The position numbers and the translations under genes were made by a program. DNA of 12,334 bases from Hadesarchaea archaeon. GTDB taxonomy: Archaea > Hadarchaeota > Hadarchaeia > Hadarchaeales > Hadarchaeaceae. The stretch spans positions 1-12,334 of the forward strand of contig JAUWBP010000017.1 in the NCBI GenBank assembly GCA_030601665.1. The letters are read 5' to 3'. The notes below the pieces were generated by a model, which saw only the letters and a program-made list of their open reading frames with translations, had not been told where the DNA came from and made no database searches. How positions within the stretch are numbered: position 1 is the stretch's first letter; each line of letters opens with the position of its first letter. Below, one piece after another: positions 1 through 6,093 of the stretch.

Positions 1-1
1 A

Positions 2-208
2 ATCGACAAAGCGAAGGAAACAGGCAAAATTCCTGGGAAAGATCCAGATGTCACTCCTATGTGTGTGAACTCCTGCGTGGGAGATGCTAGGTATTTTGGC
101 GACTTGGACGATCCGGACAGCGAGGTTTCAAAACTGGCATGCGGCAAGCGTGCTTTCAGACTTCACGAAGAAGCCGGGACTACGCCGTCAGTATATTATC
201 TGTTGTGA
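2..208 (+). CDS. 4Fe-4S electron-transfer subunit of a molybdopterin oxidoreductase (DmsB/PsrB/NrfC type), 3' end only
   Basis: This is an open frame running in from the left edge, with its last 68 codons visible and a TGA stop. It is the C-terminal part of the iron-sulfur subunit that wires a molybdopterin catalytic subunit to an NrfD membrane anchor. The signs are a CxxxC pair (residues 21 and 25 of the visible part), then the family signature GDAR-x-FGDLDDPDSEVSKL, a further Cys at 47, and the usual ending in which a Thr-Pro precedes a Val-Tyr-Tyr-Leu-Leu tail. The Pro that normally follows the last Cys of such a cluster is Val here. The NrfD-like gene starts 6 bases after the stop, so the two are surely cotranscribed. 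The substrate cannot be told, because the catalytic gene lies outside the window; polysulfide, tetrathionate, formate or other oxyanion enzymes are all possible. Confidence 0.88.
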   Translation: MDKAKETGKIPGKDPDVTPMCVNSCVGDARYFGDLDDPDSEVSKLACGKRAFRLHEEAGTTPSVYYLL

Positions 209-214
209 TCCACT

Positions 215-1075
215 ATGAGAAAACAAGATGCTTGGGGTTGGAAAATCGCTGCCGACACTTTCTTGGGAGGAGCAGGCGCTGGTCTTTATGCCTCTTCCTT
301 CCTTTTGGGGGTCGTCAACGTATCGGCCGAAGAATTTCTTAGATATGGGCTCTTGCTCGGACCAATCATTCTACTTGTAGGATTAGGACTTTTGTTTGCC
401 GAACTTGGAAGGCCAACAAGAATAACTAGGTCGTTCGCGAATATCCGAAGCTCATGGATGTCGGCTGGAGGAGTGATTCAGGGCATCTTCATAATTTGCG
501 CTCTTGGTTATTCCTTGCCAATGTTTGCTCCTTTTTCTTGGCTTCCTTGGGGAACGGGAGGAATCGGATCGCTGATAGGGACTATCGGACTCGTGGCCGG
601 AATCCTCCTCCTTTTATACCACGGCTTCCTCTTTGGTGCCTCTAGGGGGATTCCTTTATGGAGCACCCCGATCCTGCAACCATTATTTCTATTTGTCGGA
701 CTATCCACAGGACTCGCTGCCCTATTCCTCGTGGGATATGGAATTGGAATGGAAATGCCGGCCCTCAAGACGATTGGAAATACCACCCTTGTCTTCTTGG
801 CCGTGGAAGGAATAACCCTCTGGGCTTTTCTTACGGTTCCATCGAGGAGGACGTATGAGTTATCGGTGATGGAACTCAAGACTCCAGCAAACTTGGGGAT
901 TATTGGCGGAATGGCCATAATCTTGCCGGCCGTTCTACTTGCAACAATCCCTCCCACAGGGTTCATTGCACTCGGAATTTTAGCCGGATTATTAATCTTG
1001 ATAGGAGGATTTTACCTCCGCCACATCATCATTAAGGCTGGGCGCTATTACTCCTCGCGCATCAACATGCCGTGA
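215..1075 (+). CDS. NrfD/PsrC-family polytopic membrane subunit
   Basis: This 286-residue, highly hydrophobic protein has about eight predicted membrane helices. NrfD/PsrC subunits anchor iron-sulfur and molybdopterin partners to the membrane and exchange electrons with the quinone pool. Family hallmarks are an N-terminal ADTFLGGAGAGLY segment (about residues 13-25), an ELGRPTRI stretch with a downstream SSWMS (about 63-83), HGFLFGASRGIPLW followed by a PILQP (about 140-159), and a closing GGFYLRHIIIKAGRY (about 264-278). The length is normal for the short NrfD group. The start ATG is supported by GTGATC just upstream, complementary to the archaeal 16S 3' end and overlapping the stop of the preceding iron-sulfur gene. 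It is the last gene of its operon; a methyltransferase gene converges on it only 11 bases downstream. Glycine codons favour GGA, unlike the pdh-like operon further right. Confidence 0.9.
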   Translation: MRKQDAWGWKIAADTFLGGAGAGLYASSFLLGVVNVSAEEFLRYGLLLGPIILLVGLGLLFAELGRPTRITRSFANIRSSWMSAGGVIQGIFIICALGYSLPMFAPFSWLPWGTGGIGSLIGTIGLVAGILLLLYHGFLFGASRGIPLWSTPILQPLFLFVGLSTGLAALFLVGYGIGMEMPALKTIGNTTLVFLAVEGITLWAFLTVPSRRTYELSVMELKTPANLGIIGGMAIILPAVLLATIPPTGFIALGILAGLLILIGGFYLRHIIIKAGRYYSSRINMP

Positions 1076-1086
1076 AGGCTTGACAA

Positions 1087-1722
1087 TTATCTTTTTCGAT
1101 AATTTTCCGGTGATAGTTTAGCCCTTTTCTCTAAAGCCGATGCTCTTTTCATACTATAAAATATCATTACGCGAAAGTCTGAATCTAACCGCTTACGCGC
1201 TGCGATTTGGAAATCTTTAGAGAAAAGCCGCTTTACATCAATTTCACTGACCCCGGGTGGCCCACGCAGTTGGTGGCGTCCGCTTGCAGGAAGAAACGCC
1301 CAAAGCAAAAATGTGCTACCAAAACGCGTCACGGATTTCAGAGATGTAAGGTATCTCTTTCTTTCGTCCTTGGGAATGCTGTGCAAGCAACCGATATCTA
1401 TTACGGCATTGAAAGGTTCCGGTAACTTCGTTATCAACTTTGCCGTATTTAAAAAATCTATTACATGGAAGCTACACTCGACTTCGTTTTTGCGCGCTTT
1501 TTTCTTGGCCTTGCTAATTGCTATTCGTGAAACATCTATGCCAACTGCTTCGAAGCCTTTTGCTGCTAAGTAAACAACACTTGTCCCAGTTCCGCAACCT
1601 ATGTCTAGAATTCTACAGGGTTTGAGGGTTCCATTTTCGACGAGTTCGACGAGCTCATCGGGGGGCTCCCCAACATCCCATGGGGTATAAATTAAGTAAG
1701 CTAGATCCCACCAAGTTGCCAC
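1087..1722 (-). CDS. Class I SAM-dependent methyltransferase (TPMT/TehB-like)
   Basis: This 211-residue soluble protein contains a Rossmann-type SAM-binding fold. Motif I is ILDIGCGTGTS (about residues 38-48), and the acidic residue ending strand 2 is D63 in GIDVS. The N-terminal pattern, a Trp-Asp followed about ten residues later by TPWDVGEPPDEL, is typical of thiopurine methyltransferase-like and tellurite-resistance (TehB)-like enzymes, in which it shapes the substrate pocket. IDIGCLHSIP (about 108-117) corresponds to motif IV. The C-terminal 25 residues are Lys/Arg rich. The start is GTG, with AAGGTTGAG a few bases upstream. The gene stands alone, convergent with the NrfD gene and divergent from the dehydrogenase operon. 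The substrate is unknown; a chalcogen, thiol or small-molecule acceptor would fit the family. Base composition is more AT-rich than in the operon to its right. Confidence 0.85.
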   Translation of the reverse strand: MATWWDLAYLIYTPWDVGEPPDELVELVENGTLKPCRILDIGCGTGTSVVYLAAKGFEAVGIDVSRIAISKAKKKARKNEVECSFHVIDFLNTAKLITKLPEPFNAVIDIGCLHSIPKDERKRYLTSLKSVTRFGSTFLLWAFLPASGRHQLRGPPGVSEIDVKRLFSKDFQIAARKRLDSDFRVMIFYSMKRASALEKRAKLSPENYRKR

Positions 1723-1798
1723 GTGCTCAACCTTACTTTATCAAGTATGACGAGGCTAAATTAGTTTAGTCTGGCTCAGAACCATATCGACCGAAATC

Positions 1799-1808
1799 CT
1801 TATTCATA
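1799..1808 (+). promoter_or_regulatory. Candidate TATA box for the dehydrogenase operon
   Basis: CTTATTCATA lies about 45 bases before the ATG at 1852 and is preceded by CGAAATC, which resembles a purine-rich BRE. Transcription would begin near 1830, leaving a leader of about 20 bases that contains the strong Shine-Dalgarno site at 1839-1846. Position and AT content support it; the match to a TATA consensus is only moderate. Confidence 0.4.
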
Positions 1809-1838
1809 ATCTTGCAAAGAAAAACAGGGAAAATCGCC

Positions 1839-1846
1839 TTGAGGTG
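1839..1846 (+). promoter_or_regulatory. Shine-Dalgarno site deciding the start of the first dehydrogenase gene
   Basis: TTGAGGTG stands five bases before ATG 1852 and is complementary to the archaeal 16S rRNA 3' end. It fixes the start of the 526-residue subunit, with no competing in-frame start nearby. Confidence 0.75.
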
Positions 1847-1851
1847 CGAAA

Positions 1852-3432
1852 ATGGCTGTGGACCTTCGGATTAAAGAACACCCCATCTTGGAGTTCAAGA
1901 GAGGCCCAAAGGTCAAAATCTATTACGGGAGGAAGAAGATAGACGCCTACGAGGGGGAGACGGTCGGGGCCGCCCTCTGCGCGGCTGGCATAAATGTTTT
2001 CACGAGAAGCGTCAAGTACCATAGGCCCCGCGGCATGTTCTGCGCCATAGGAAAATGCTCCTCGTGCATGATGCGGGTCGACGGCGTGCCAAACGTCATG
2101 ACGTGTGTCACCCCGGTGAGAGATGGGATGAGGGTAGAGCCCCAGAACTGTTTTCCTTCCGCCTCGCATGACTTGTACAGCATCATAGATCGGCTGGGCT
2201 TCAAATTTCCTGCTGGATTTTATTATCGGCTGATCACCAGCCCACGTTCCCTCAGCGCTCTTTACCTGAAACTAATACGTCCCCTGACGGGCATGGGGAA
2301 ATTTCCGACTGCGAATCGAGGGTTCAAACCAATGACAAAGAGTGAACAGAGAGAGACCGAGGTTGCTGTCGTTGGCGCGGGCCCAGCGGGCCTCTCAGCA
2401 GCAATCCATGCTGCAAGGCTGGGTTGCAGGGTGACATTGATAGATGAGAACCACAGGCTGGGCGGCCAGTTGATAAAACAGACCCATATGTTTTTCGGCT
2501 CCAAGGAGTATTTCGCGGGCGTGAGGGGTATTCGCATCTCAGAGAAACTTGCCGAAGAGGTCAAACAGCATGAGAATATCGAAGCCCTTCTAAACACATC
2601 TGTGGTAGGCCTTTACGAGGAGAACGTTCTCGGGATCGTTCAGGGCAACAAGTTCGCGACCATGCGTGCCAAGAAGGTCATCGTCTCCACGGGGGCGTAC
2701 GAGAAGACGTTGTTATTCAATGACAATGACCTCCCCGGAGTGATGGGGGCGGGAGGGGTTCAAACCCTCATGAACGTGTTCGGCATAAAGCCCGGCAATG
2801 AGGCCTTGATGGTCGGGGCGGGCAACGTCGGGCTCATTATCAGCTATCAGCTCTTGCAGGCTGGCGTCAAGGTCAAAGGTATAGTGGAGGCGGTGCCGAG
2901 GATAGGCGGGTACTTCGTCCACGCTGCAAAAATCAGGCGCATGGGCGTTCCCATTTACGTCTCCCACACCATCAAGCGAACTTGGGGCAGAAGACGCGTC
3001 GAGGGCGCAACTATAGTGCAGCTGGACGATAGATGGAAAGAGGTCGAGGGCACGGAAAAGGACATAAAGTGCGATCTCATCTGCATATCGGTCGGCCTGA
3101 AGCCGACTTACGAGTTCCTTTACCAAGCGGGCTGCAAGATGAAGTTCATCTCGGAACTCGGCGGCCACGTCCCCCTCCGCACCAAGAATATGGAGACATC
3201 TGTCAAGGGCGTTTACATACCGGGCGACACAGGAGGCATAGAGGAGGCGGACACGGCGATGGTGGGTGGAAAAATAGCTGGCATCTCGGCCGCCCTGAGC
3301 TTGGGGTATGGGGATAAAGAGGCGGAGGAGTTCAGGGAGAAAGCGATCATGGAGCTAGAGGATTTGCGATCTGGCCCGACGAGCGCTAGGATCAGGAGCG
3401 GCATCGAAAAAGCCCTGATAGAGGAGGGGTGA
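1852..3432 (+). CDS. Amino-acid/amine dehydrogenase alpha subunit: N-terminal 2Fe-2S domain fused to FAD/NAD(P)-type oxidoreductase (PdhA/HcnA-HcnB/SoxA-like)
   Basis: This is a 526-residue electron-transfer flavoprotein. Residues about 20-100 form a Fer2_4-type 2Fe-2S domain with ligands C64, C69, C72 and C85, inside the family context RPRGMFCAIGKCSSC. Residues about 168-500 form a two-dinucleotide-domain flavoprotein: VAVVGAGPAGLSAA (FAD Rossmann, G175/G177/G180), a second VGAGNVGL (G322/G324/G327), and GVYIPGDTGG near residue 459 binding FAD. It equals HcnA plus the N-terminal part of HcnB in one chain. The BFD-like iron-sulfur domain usually found at the C-terminus of HcnB or OoxA is absent here and encoded separately two genes downstream. 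It probably accepts electrons from the DAO-type subunit and passes them to NAD+, a dye-like acceptor or quinone. It is the first gene of a four-gene operon. The family assignment is firm; L-proline as substrate is inferred from the operon layout. Confidence 0.9.
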   Translation: MAVDLRIKEHPILEFKRGPKVKIYYGRKKIDAYEGETVGAALCAAGINVFTRSVKYHRPRGMFCAIGKCSSCMMRVDGVPNVMTCVTPVRDGMRVEPQNCFPSASHDLYSIIDRLGFKFPAGFYYRLITSPRSLSALYLKLIRPLTGMGKFPTANRGFKPMTKSEQRETEVAVVGAGPAGLSAAIHAARLGCRVTLIDENHRLGGQLIKQTHMFFGSKEYFAGVRGIRISEKLAEEVKQHENIEALLNTSVVGLYEENVLGIVQGNKFATMRAKKVIVSTGAYEKTLLFNDNDLPGVMGAGGVQTLMNVFGIKPGNEALMVGAGNVGLIISYQLLQAGVKVKGIVEAVPRIGGYFVHAAKIRRMGVPIYVSHTIKRTWGRRRVEGATIVQLDDRWKEVEGTEKDIKCDLICISVGLKPTYEFLYQAGCKMKFISELGGHVPLRTKNMETSVKGVYIPGDTGGIEEADTAMVGGKIAGISAALSLGYGDKEAEEFREKAIMELEDLRSGPTSARIRSGIEKALIEEG

Positions 3433-3433
3433 G

Positions 3434-3922
3434 ATGGTCAGCGACTACGAGAAGACAGGGGTGATTACCTTGAAAGATTTGGAAGGGAAGATCCCGCCAC
3501 CAGAGAGGTTCAAAAAGGAGCCGGTCGCAATCGTGGAGTGTACTCAGGAGATACCCTGCGACGCCTGCATCCCAGCATGCCCTAGAAAGTTGTTGAGTAT
3601 GAAAAATATCATATCTGTCCCGAGCCTAGACTTCGACAAGTGTAGCGGTTGCGCGATATGCGTCGGAAAATGCCCAGGTTTAGCTATATTTATCGTCGAC
3701 ATGTGCAAGGCGCCGAAGGGAAAAGCTTGGGTCACGATTCCATACGAGTTCCTGCCCGTCCCTGAAGTCGGGAGCATAGTTCGTGCGCTGAACAGAGAGG
3801 GAGAAGATGTAGGTTCTGCCAAGGTAGTGAAGGTCGCCCGACTGAGCAAGGAGGAAAAGACAGCGCTTGTCACCTTCGAGGTCGATGAAAAACTTGCGAT
3901 GGAAGCTAGGGCTTTGAGGTGA
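3434..3922 (+). CDS. Ferredoxin-like subunit with two 4Fe-4S clusters (PdhF-like)
   Basis: This 162-residue iron-sulfur protein begins one base after the preceding stop, with GAGGGGTGAG directly before the ATG. Two cluster motifs are visible: C36-x5-C42-x2-C45-x3-C49-Pro and C70-x2-C73-x2-C76-x3-C80-Pro. The first has a longer opening gap than a standard CxxCxxC. A further C91 follows. Residues about 100-160 form a beta-rich tail without cysteines (YEFLPVPEVGSIV and an Ala-Lys-Val-Val repeat region) that is not part of the ferredoxin fold. In Thermococcales proline dehydrogenases a ferredoxin-like gamma subunit sits at the same operon position. Its role would be to relay electrons between the flavin subunits. 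HcnABC and SoxAB lack such a subunit, which makes this the best clue to the PDH-type complex. Confidence 0.87.
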   Translation: MVSDYEKTGVITLKDLEGKIPPPERFKKEPVAIVECTQEIPCDACIPACPRKLLSMKNIISVPSLDFDKCSGCAICVGKCPGLAIFIVDMCKAPKGKAWVTIPYEFLPVPEVGSIVRALNREGEDVGSAKVVKVARLSKEEKTALVTFEVDEKLAMEARALR

Positions 3923-3923
3923 T
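3916..3923 (+). promoter_or_regulatory. Shine-Dalgarno site overlapping a stop codon
   Basis: GAGGTGAT overlaps the TGA (3920-3922) that ends the ferredoxin-like gene. It is a near-perfect anti-16S match. Its spacing of four bases to GTG 3928 favours that codon over GTG 3919 or ATG 3922, both of which lie inside or against the site. Confidence 0.55.
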
Positions 3924-3927
3924 GACG

Positions 3928-4197
3928 GTGGCGAAAAAAATTGTCTGCCGGTGCGAGGACGTGACCGAAGAAGAGATAATCGATGCGATAAAGCAGGGGT
4001 ACACGGACATTGAATCCCTAAAGAGATACACCGGGACCGTTACGGGCCCATGCCAAGGGAAGACTTGTCTCTCGCACGTGATCGCCATACTCGCGAGGGA
4101 ACTCGGGAAGGGTAAGGATGAAGTCGGCGTAACCAGGCAAAGGCCCCCCGTAAAGCCGATACTTTTAGGTGTGCTGGCTGGTGAGGCAATTGAATGA
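3928..4197 (+). CDS. BFD-like 2Fe-2S protein (PdhX-like subunit)
   Basis: This small iron-sulfur protein of 89 residues is counted from GTG 3928; starting at GTG 3919 or ATG 3922 would give 92 or 91. It carries the BFD/NirB-type 2Fe-2S signature: CRCEDV near the N-terminus and, about 30 residues later, GPCQGKTC, giving a CxC...CxxxxC ligand set. EEEIIDAIKQG and DIESLKRYTG between them are the usual helical segments. In HcnB, octopine oxidase and sarcosine oxidase alpha this domain is fused to the FAD subunit; here it is a free-standing gene, as in archaeal PDH operons. The C-terminal 30 residues are basic and proline-containing (RQRPPVKPI) and may dock to a partner. The stop lies inside the start region of the next gene, so translation is likely coupled. 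Confidence 0.87.
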   Translation: MAKKIVCRCEDVTEEEIIDAIKQGYTDIESLKRYTGTVTGPCQGKTCLSHVIAILARELGKGKDEVGVTRQRPPVKPILLGVLAGEAIE

Positions 4198-5341
4198 AAA
4201 TGCGGACGTGGTGATCATCGGCGGGGGAGTGGTTGGTCTGGGGCTGGCATACCGTCTCTCGGAGAAGGGCATGAAAAACGTCGTGGTCCTTGAAAGAGGC
4301 TACATCGGTAGCGGCGCCAGCGGGAGGAACCCCGGCGGTATAAGACAGCAATTGAGCTTAGGGGAGAACATAATCCTCGCTAGGGAAAGCGTGAAAATAT
4401 ACGCACGCCTGAGCGGCGAGCTGAACTTCAACATAATGTTTAGGCAAGGTGGGTACCTGATCCTCGCCTTCACCGAGCGAGAGGTTGAACAGTTCAAGAA
4501 AAACGTGAAGCTACAGAATTCGCTGGAGGTGAGGAGCAGAACCATTAGGCCAAAGGAGGCGAAGGAGATCGTCCCGATGCTGGCCACCGACAAGCTCCTC
4601 GGGGCGACCTACTGCTCGACCGATGGGATCCTCTATCCTTACGCCGTCCTCTGGGGCTACGCCCAGGCGGCCGAACGGATGGGCGCCAAGATACTCACAT
4701 TCACCGATGCAAAGGGGATAAAGGTTGAAGGCGGAGAGGTGAAGGCCGTGGTGACCGACAAGGGCGAGATAAAGACCCCCGTCGTCATCAACGCGGCTGG
4801 GGCGCATGCCGCCGAGGTCGCGAGCATGGTCGGCGTGGAGCTCCCGAACAAGCCTTACAGGCACGAGATCGCTGTCATCGAACCCCTGAAGCCCTTCCTC
4901 GACCCCATGGTCCTCTCCCTTCACCACACCCTGTACGTCGGGCAGATGATGAGGGGTGAGGTACTCGCAGGTGTCGGAAACCTGGACGAACCCCCCTCAC
5001 ACGAACTGAGGGCGAGCGCCGACTTCCTGCCGAAGCTGGCCCGGGCGATCATCGAGGTCATGCCCCAGTTCAGGCACCTCGCGGTGATGCGCCAGTGGGT
5101 CGGGATCCGCGACATGACGCCCGACGGCAAGCCCATCCTAGGTGAGGTGGAGGGGGTTCGTGGCCTCATCCAGGCGAACGGCTTCGGAGGCCTTGGGATG
5201 ATGCTGTCGGCCTCCGCGGTGAAGCTATTAGCTGAACTCATCCTAACGGGGAAAACGCCGAAGATGCTCGAGCCCTTCAGCCTCGCGAGGTTCAGGGAGG
5301 AGAAGCTTGATAAGGAGATGTATATAGCGGGAGTGCACTGA
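4181..5341 (+). CDS. FAD-dependent amino-acid/amine dehydrogenase catalytic subunit (DAO family; PdhB/HcnC/SoxB-like)
   Basis: This catalytic flavoprotein has 386 residues from GTG 4181; a GTG at 4169 adds four, and a TTG at 4190 is also possible. GTG 4181 is preferred because AGGTG sits nine bases upstream. FAD-binding motifs are VVIIGGGVVGLGLAYRL near the N-terminus, with Glu ending strand 2 (VVVLERG), followed by SGRNPGGIRQQ, the characteristic flavin loop of SoxB/HcnC/PdhB proteins. The C-terminal signature has RQWVGIRDMTPDGKPILG and then GFGGLGMMLS, which closes over the flavin. It should oxidise the C-N bond of a secondary amine or imino acid. L-Proline is the most likely substrate given the four-subunit operon, but sarcosine, glycine, hydroxyproline or an opine cannot be excluded. 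No signal peptide is seen. It overlaps the upstream gene and ends the operon. Confidence 0.9.
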   Translation: MRQLNENADVVIIGGGVVGLGLAYRLSEKGMKNVVVLERGYIGSGASGRNPGGIRQQLSLGENIILARESVKIYARLSGELNFNIMFRQGGYLILAFTEREVEQFKKNVKLQNSLEVRSRTIRPKEAKEIVPMLATDKLLGATYCSTDGILYPYAVLWGYAQAAERMGAKILTFTDAKGIKVEGGEVKAVVTDKGEIKTPVVINAAGAHAAEVASMVGVELPNKPYRHEIAVIEPLKPFLDPMVLSLHHTLYVGQMMRGEVLAGVGNLDEPPSHELRASADFLPKLARAIIEVMPQFRHLAVMRQWVGIRDMTPDGKPILGEVEGVRGLIQANGFGGLGMMLSASAVKLLAELILTGKTPKMLEPFSLARFREEKLDKEMYIAGVH

Positions 5342-5342
5342 T

Positions 5343-5353
5343 TTCGTTTTTCA
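5343..5353 (+). terminator. T-rich termination signal after the dehydrogenase operon
   Basis: TTTCGTTTTTC follows within a few bases of the TGA ending the DAO-type gene at 5341. Archaeal RNA polymerase commonly stops at such T-tracts without needing a hairpin. The assignment rests on composition and position only. Confidence 0.4.
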
Positions 5354-5628
5354 GCTCTTGCCATATCTTCGTTTTACTTGATCCACTTTGTAGCGGGCCA
5401 GCCACCAACTCCATACGGCGCACGACAACGACCCTGAAGCCATGTACTATATCTTCCGCGTAAATCAAGAGCCTCACCCCCCTGACTCACAACACCTTAT
5501 CTGGATCGAAACCACCCAAATCCTGTGCTCTAGCTCTTATCATCACCGTCCGAACGCCCTCAGCCTTGGGAAGGAAGAAATTGCTGCTATGGCCGGAAAC
5601 GCTGCTGAGCTTCAAATGTTGACCCTTT
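5354..5628. other. Intergenic stretch without a convincing gene
   Basis: The region lies between the ends of two converging operons. The only open frames are a plus-strand frame from 5442 rich in His, Pro and Ser, which looks random, and a minus-strand frame broken by one in-frame TGA near 5487 (see findings). No tRNA fold, repeat array or promoter was recognised. Confidence 0.5.
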
Positions 5629-6084
5629 TTAAGCAGCTTCCCAACGGGTGAAGTGGGCCCCCCTCCAATAAACCATCAACTTCGGGGCCACCTCGATGAT
5701 GACATCAGGGTAGATGGGCAAGAGCTTTTCCTTTAGATTTTTCCTCCTCACAAATCTCGGGTACTTGCGGGAAAACATCTCGAGCACCCTCATACGTTTT
5801 TTTAGATCTAGGACGCGGGCGACGCCTTGAATCATGACTCCGTAGTTCAGGAAAGGATTGACTGGATTTCGAACGTCCACGGTAAGGGAAACCGAGTTCT
5901 TGGACCTTAAATTCCTAACTTTTTTTGAGTTTCGTGAGGACATCAGAAGAATCTTGTTACTTTTCGCGTCGTGAACGAAGATCATCGGGGTGACGTGCGG
6001 TCTAAGGTCAGCGCCCGTGGTACAGAAGTAGGTGAACTTCCCCTCGGCAAGCAGCATCTTGATCTTATCGGGGATTTCTTTCAT
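5629..6084 (-). CDS. FMN-binding split-barrel protein, PNPOx-like (soluble paralogue)
   Basis: This 151-residue protein has the pyridoxamine-5'-phosphate-oxidase-like split-barrel fold. An N-terminal helix (EIPDKIKMLLAEG) leads into KFTYFCTTG, then RPHVTPMIFVHD, then ILLMSSRNSKKVRNL and VSLTVDVRN, the usual strand order around an FMN or F420 site. The family includes FMN- or F420-dependent oxidoreductases, heme-degrading proteins and flavin carriers; the exact reaction cannot be read from the sequence. It is clearly paralogous to the C-terminal 160 residues of the upstream gene, sharing the F-[TA]-YF, RPH-[VI]-TP, SKK-[VL]-[RK]-NL and RKYP motifs. The upstream stop is 9 bases before this ATG, and its TGA is embedded in the Shine-Dalgarno TGAGGTT, so the two genes form an operon with coupled translation. 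Confidence 0.8.
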   Translation of the reverse strand: MKEIPDKIKMLLAEGKFTYFCTTGADLRPHVTPMIFVHDAKSNKILLMSSRNSKKVRNLRSKNSVSLTVDVRNPVNPFLNYGVMIQGVARVLDLKKRMRVLEMFSRKYPRFVRRKNLKEKLLPIYPDVIIEVAPKLMVYWRGAHFTRWEAA

Positions 6085-6093
6085 CTCGGAACC

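Noticed and set aside
508..966. Minus-strand 152-codon frame opposite the NrfD gene
   Set aside because: It mirrors a strongly conserved membrane protein. The translation is Ile/Pro/Arg rich with no motif.
1192..1204. 13-base repeat CTTACGCGCTGCG shared with 9499-9511
   Set aside because: Both copies sit inside or at the end of unrelated coding frames. One or two 13-base matches are expected by chance in a window this size.
1684..1693. TATA-like GGTATAAATT on the plus strand
   Set aside because: It lies within the methyltransferase coding region, and no plus-strand gene begins at a suitable distance.
2713..3168. Minus-strand 151-codon frame inside the alpha-subunit gene
   Set aside because: It is antisense to the second Rossmann domain of a well-supported flavoprotein, has no ribosome site, and has shadow-like composition.
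5442..5651. Plus-strand 69-codon frame in the intergenic gap
   Set aside because: It has no ribosome site, has a His/Pro/Ser-rich sequence without secondary-structure pattern, and runs into the convergent split-barrel gene.
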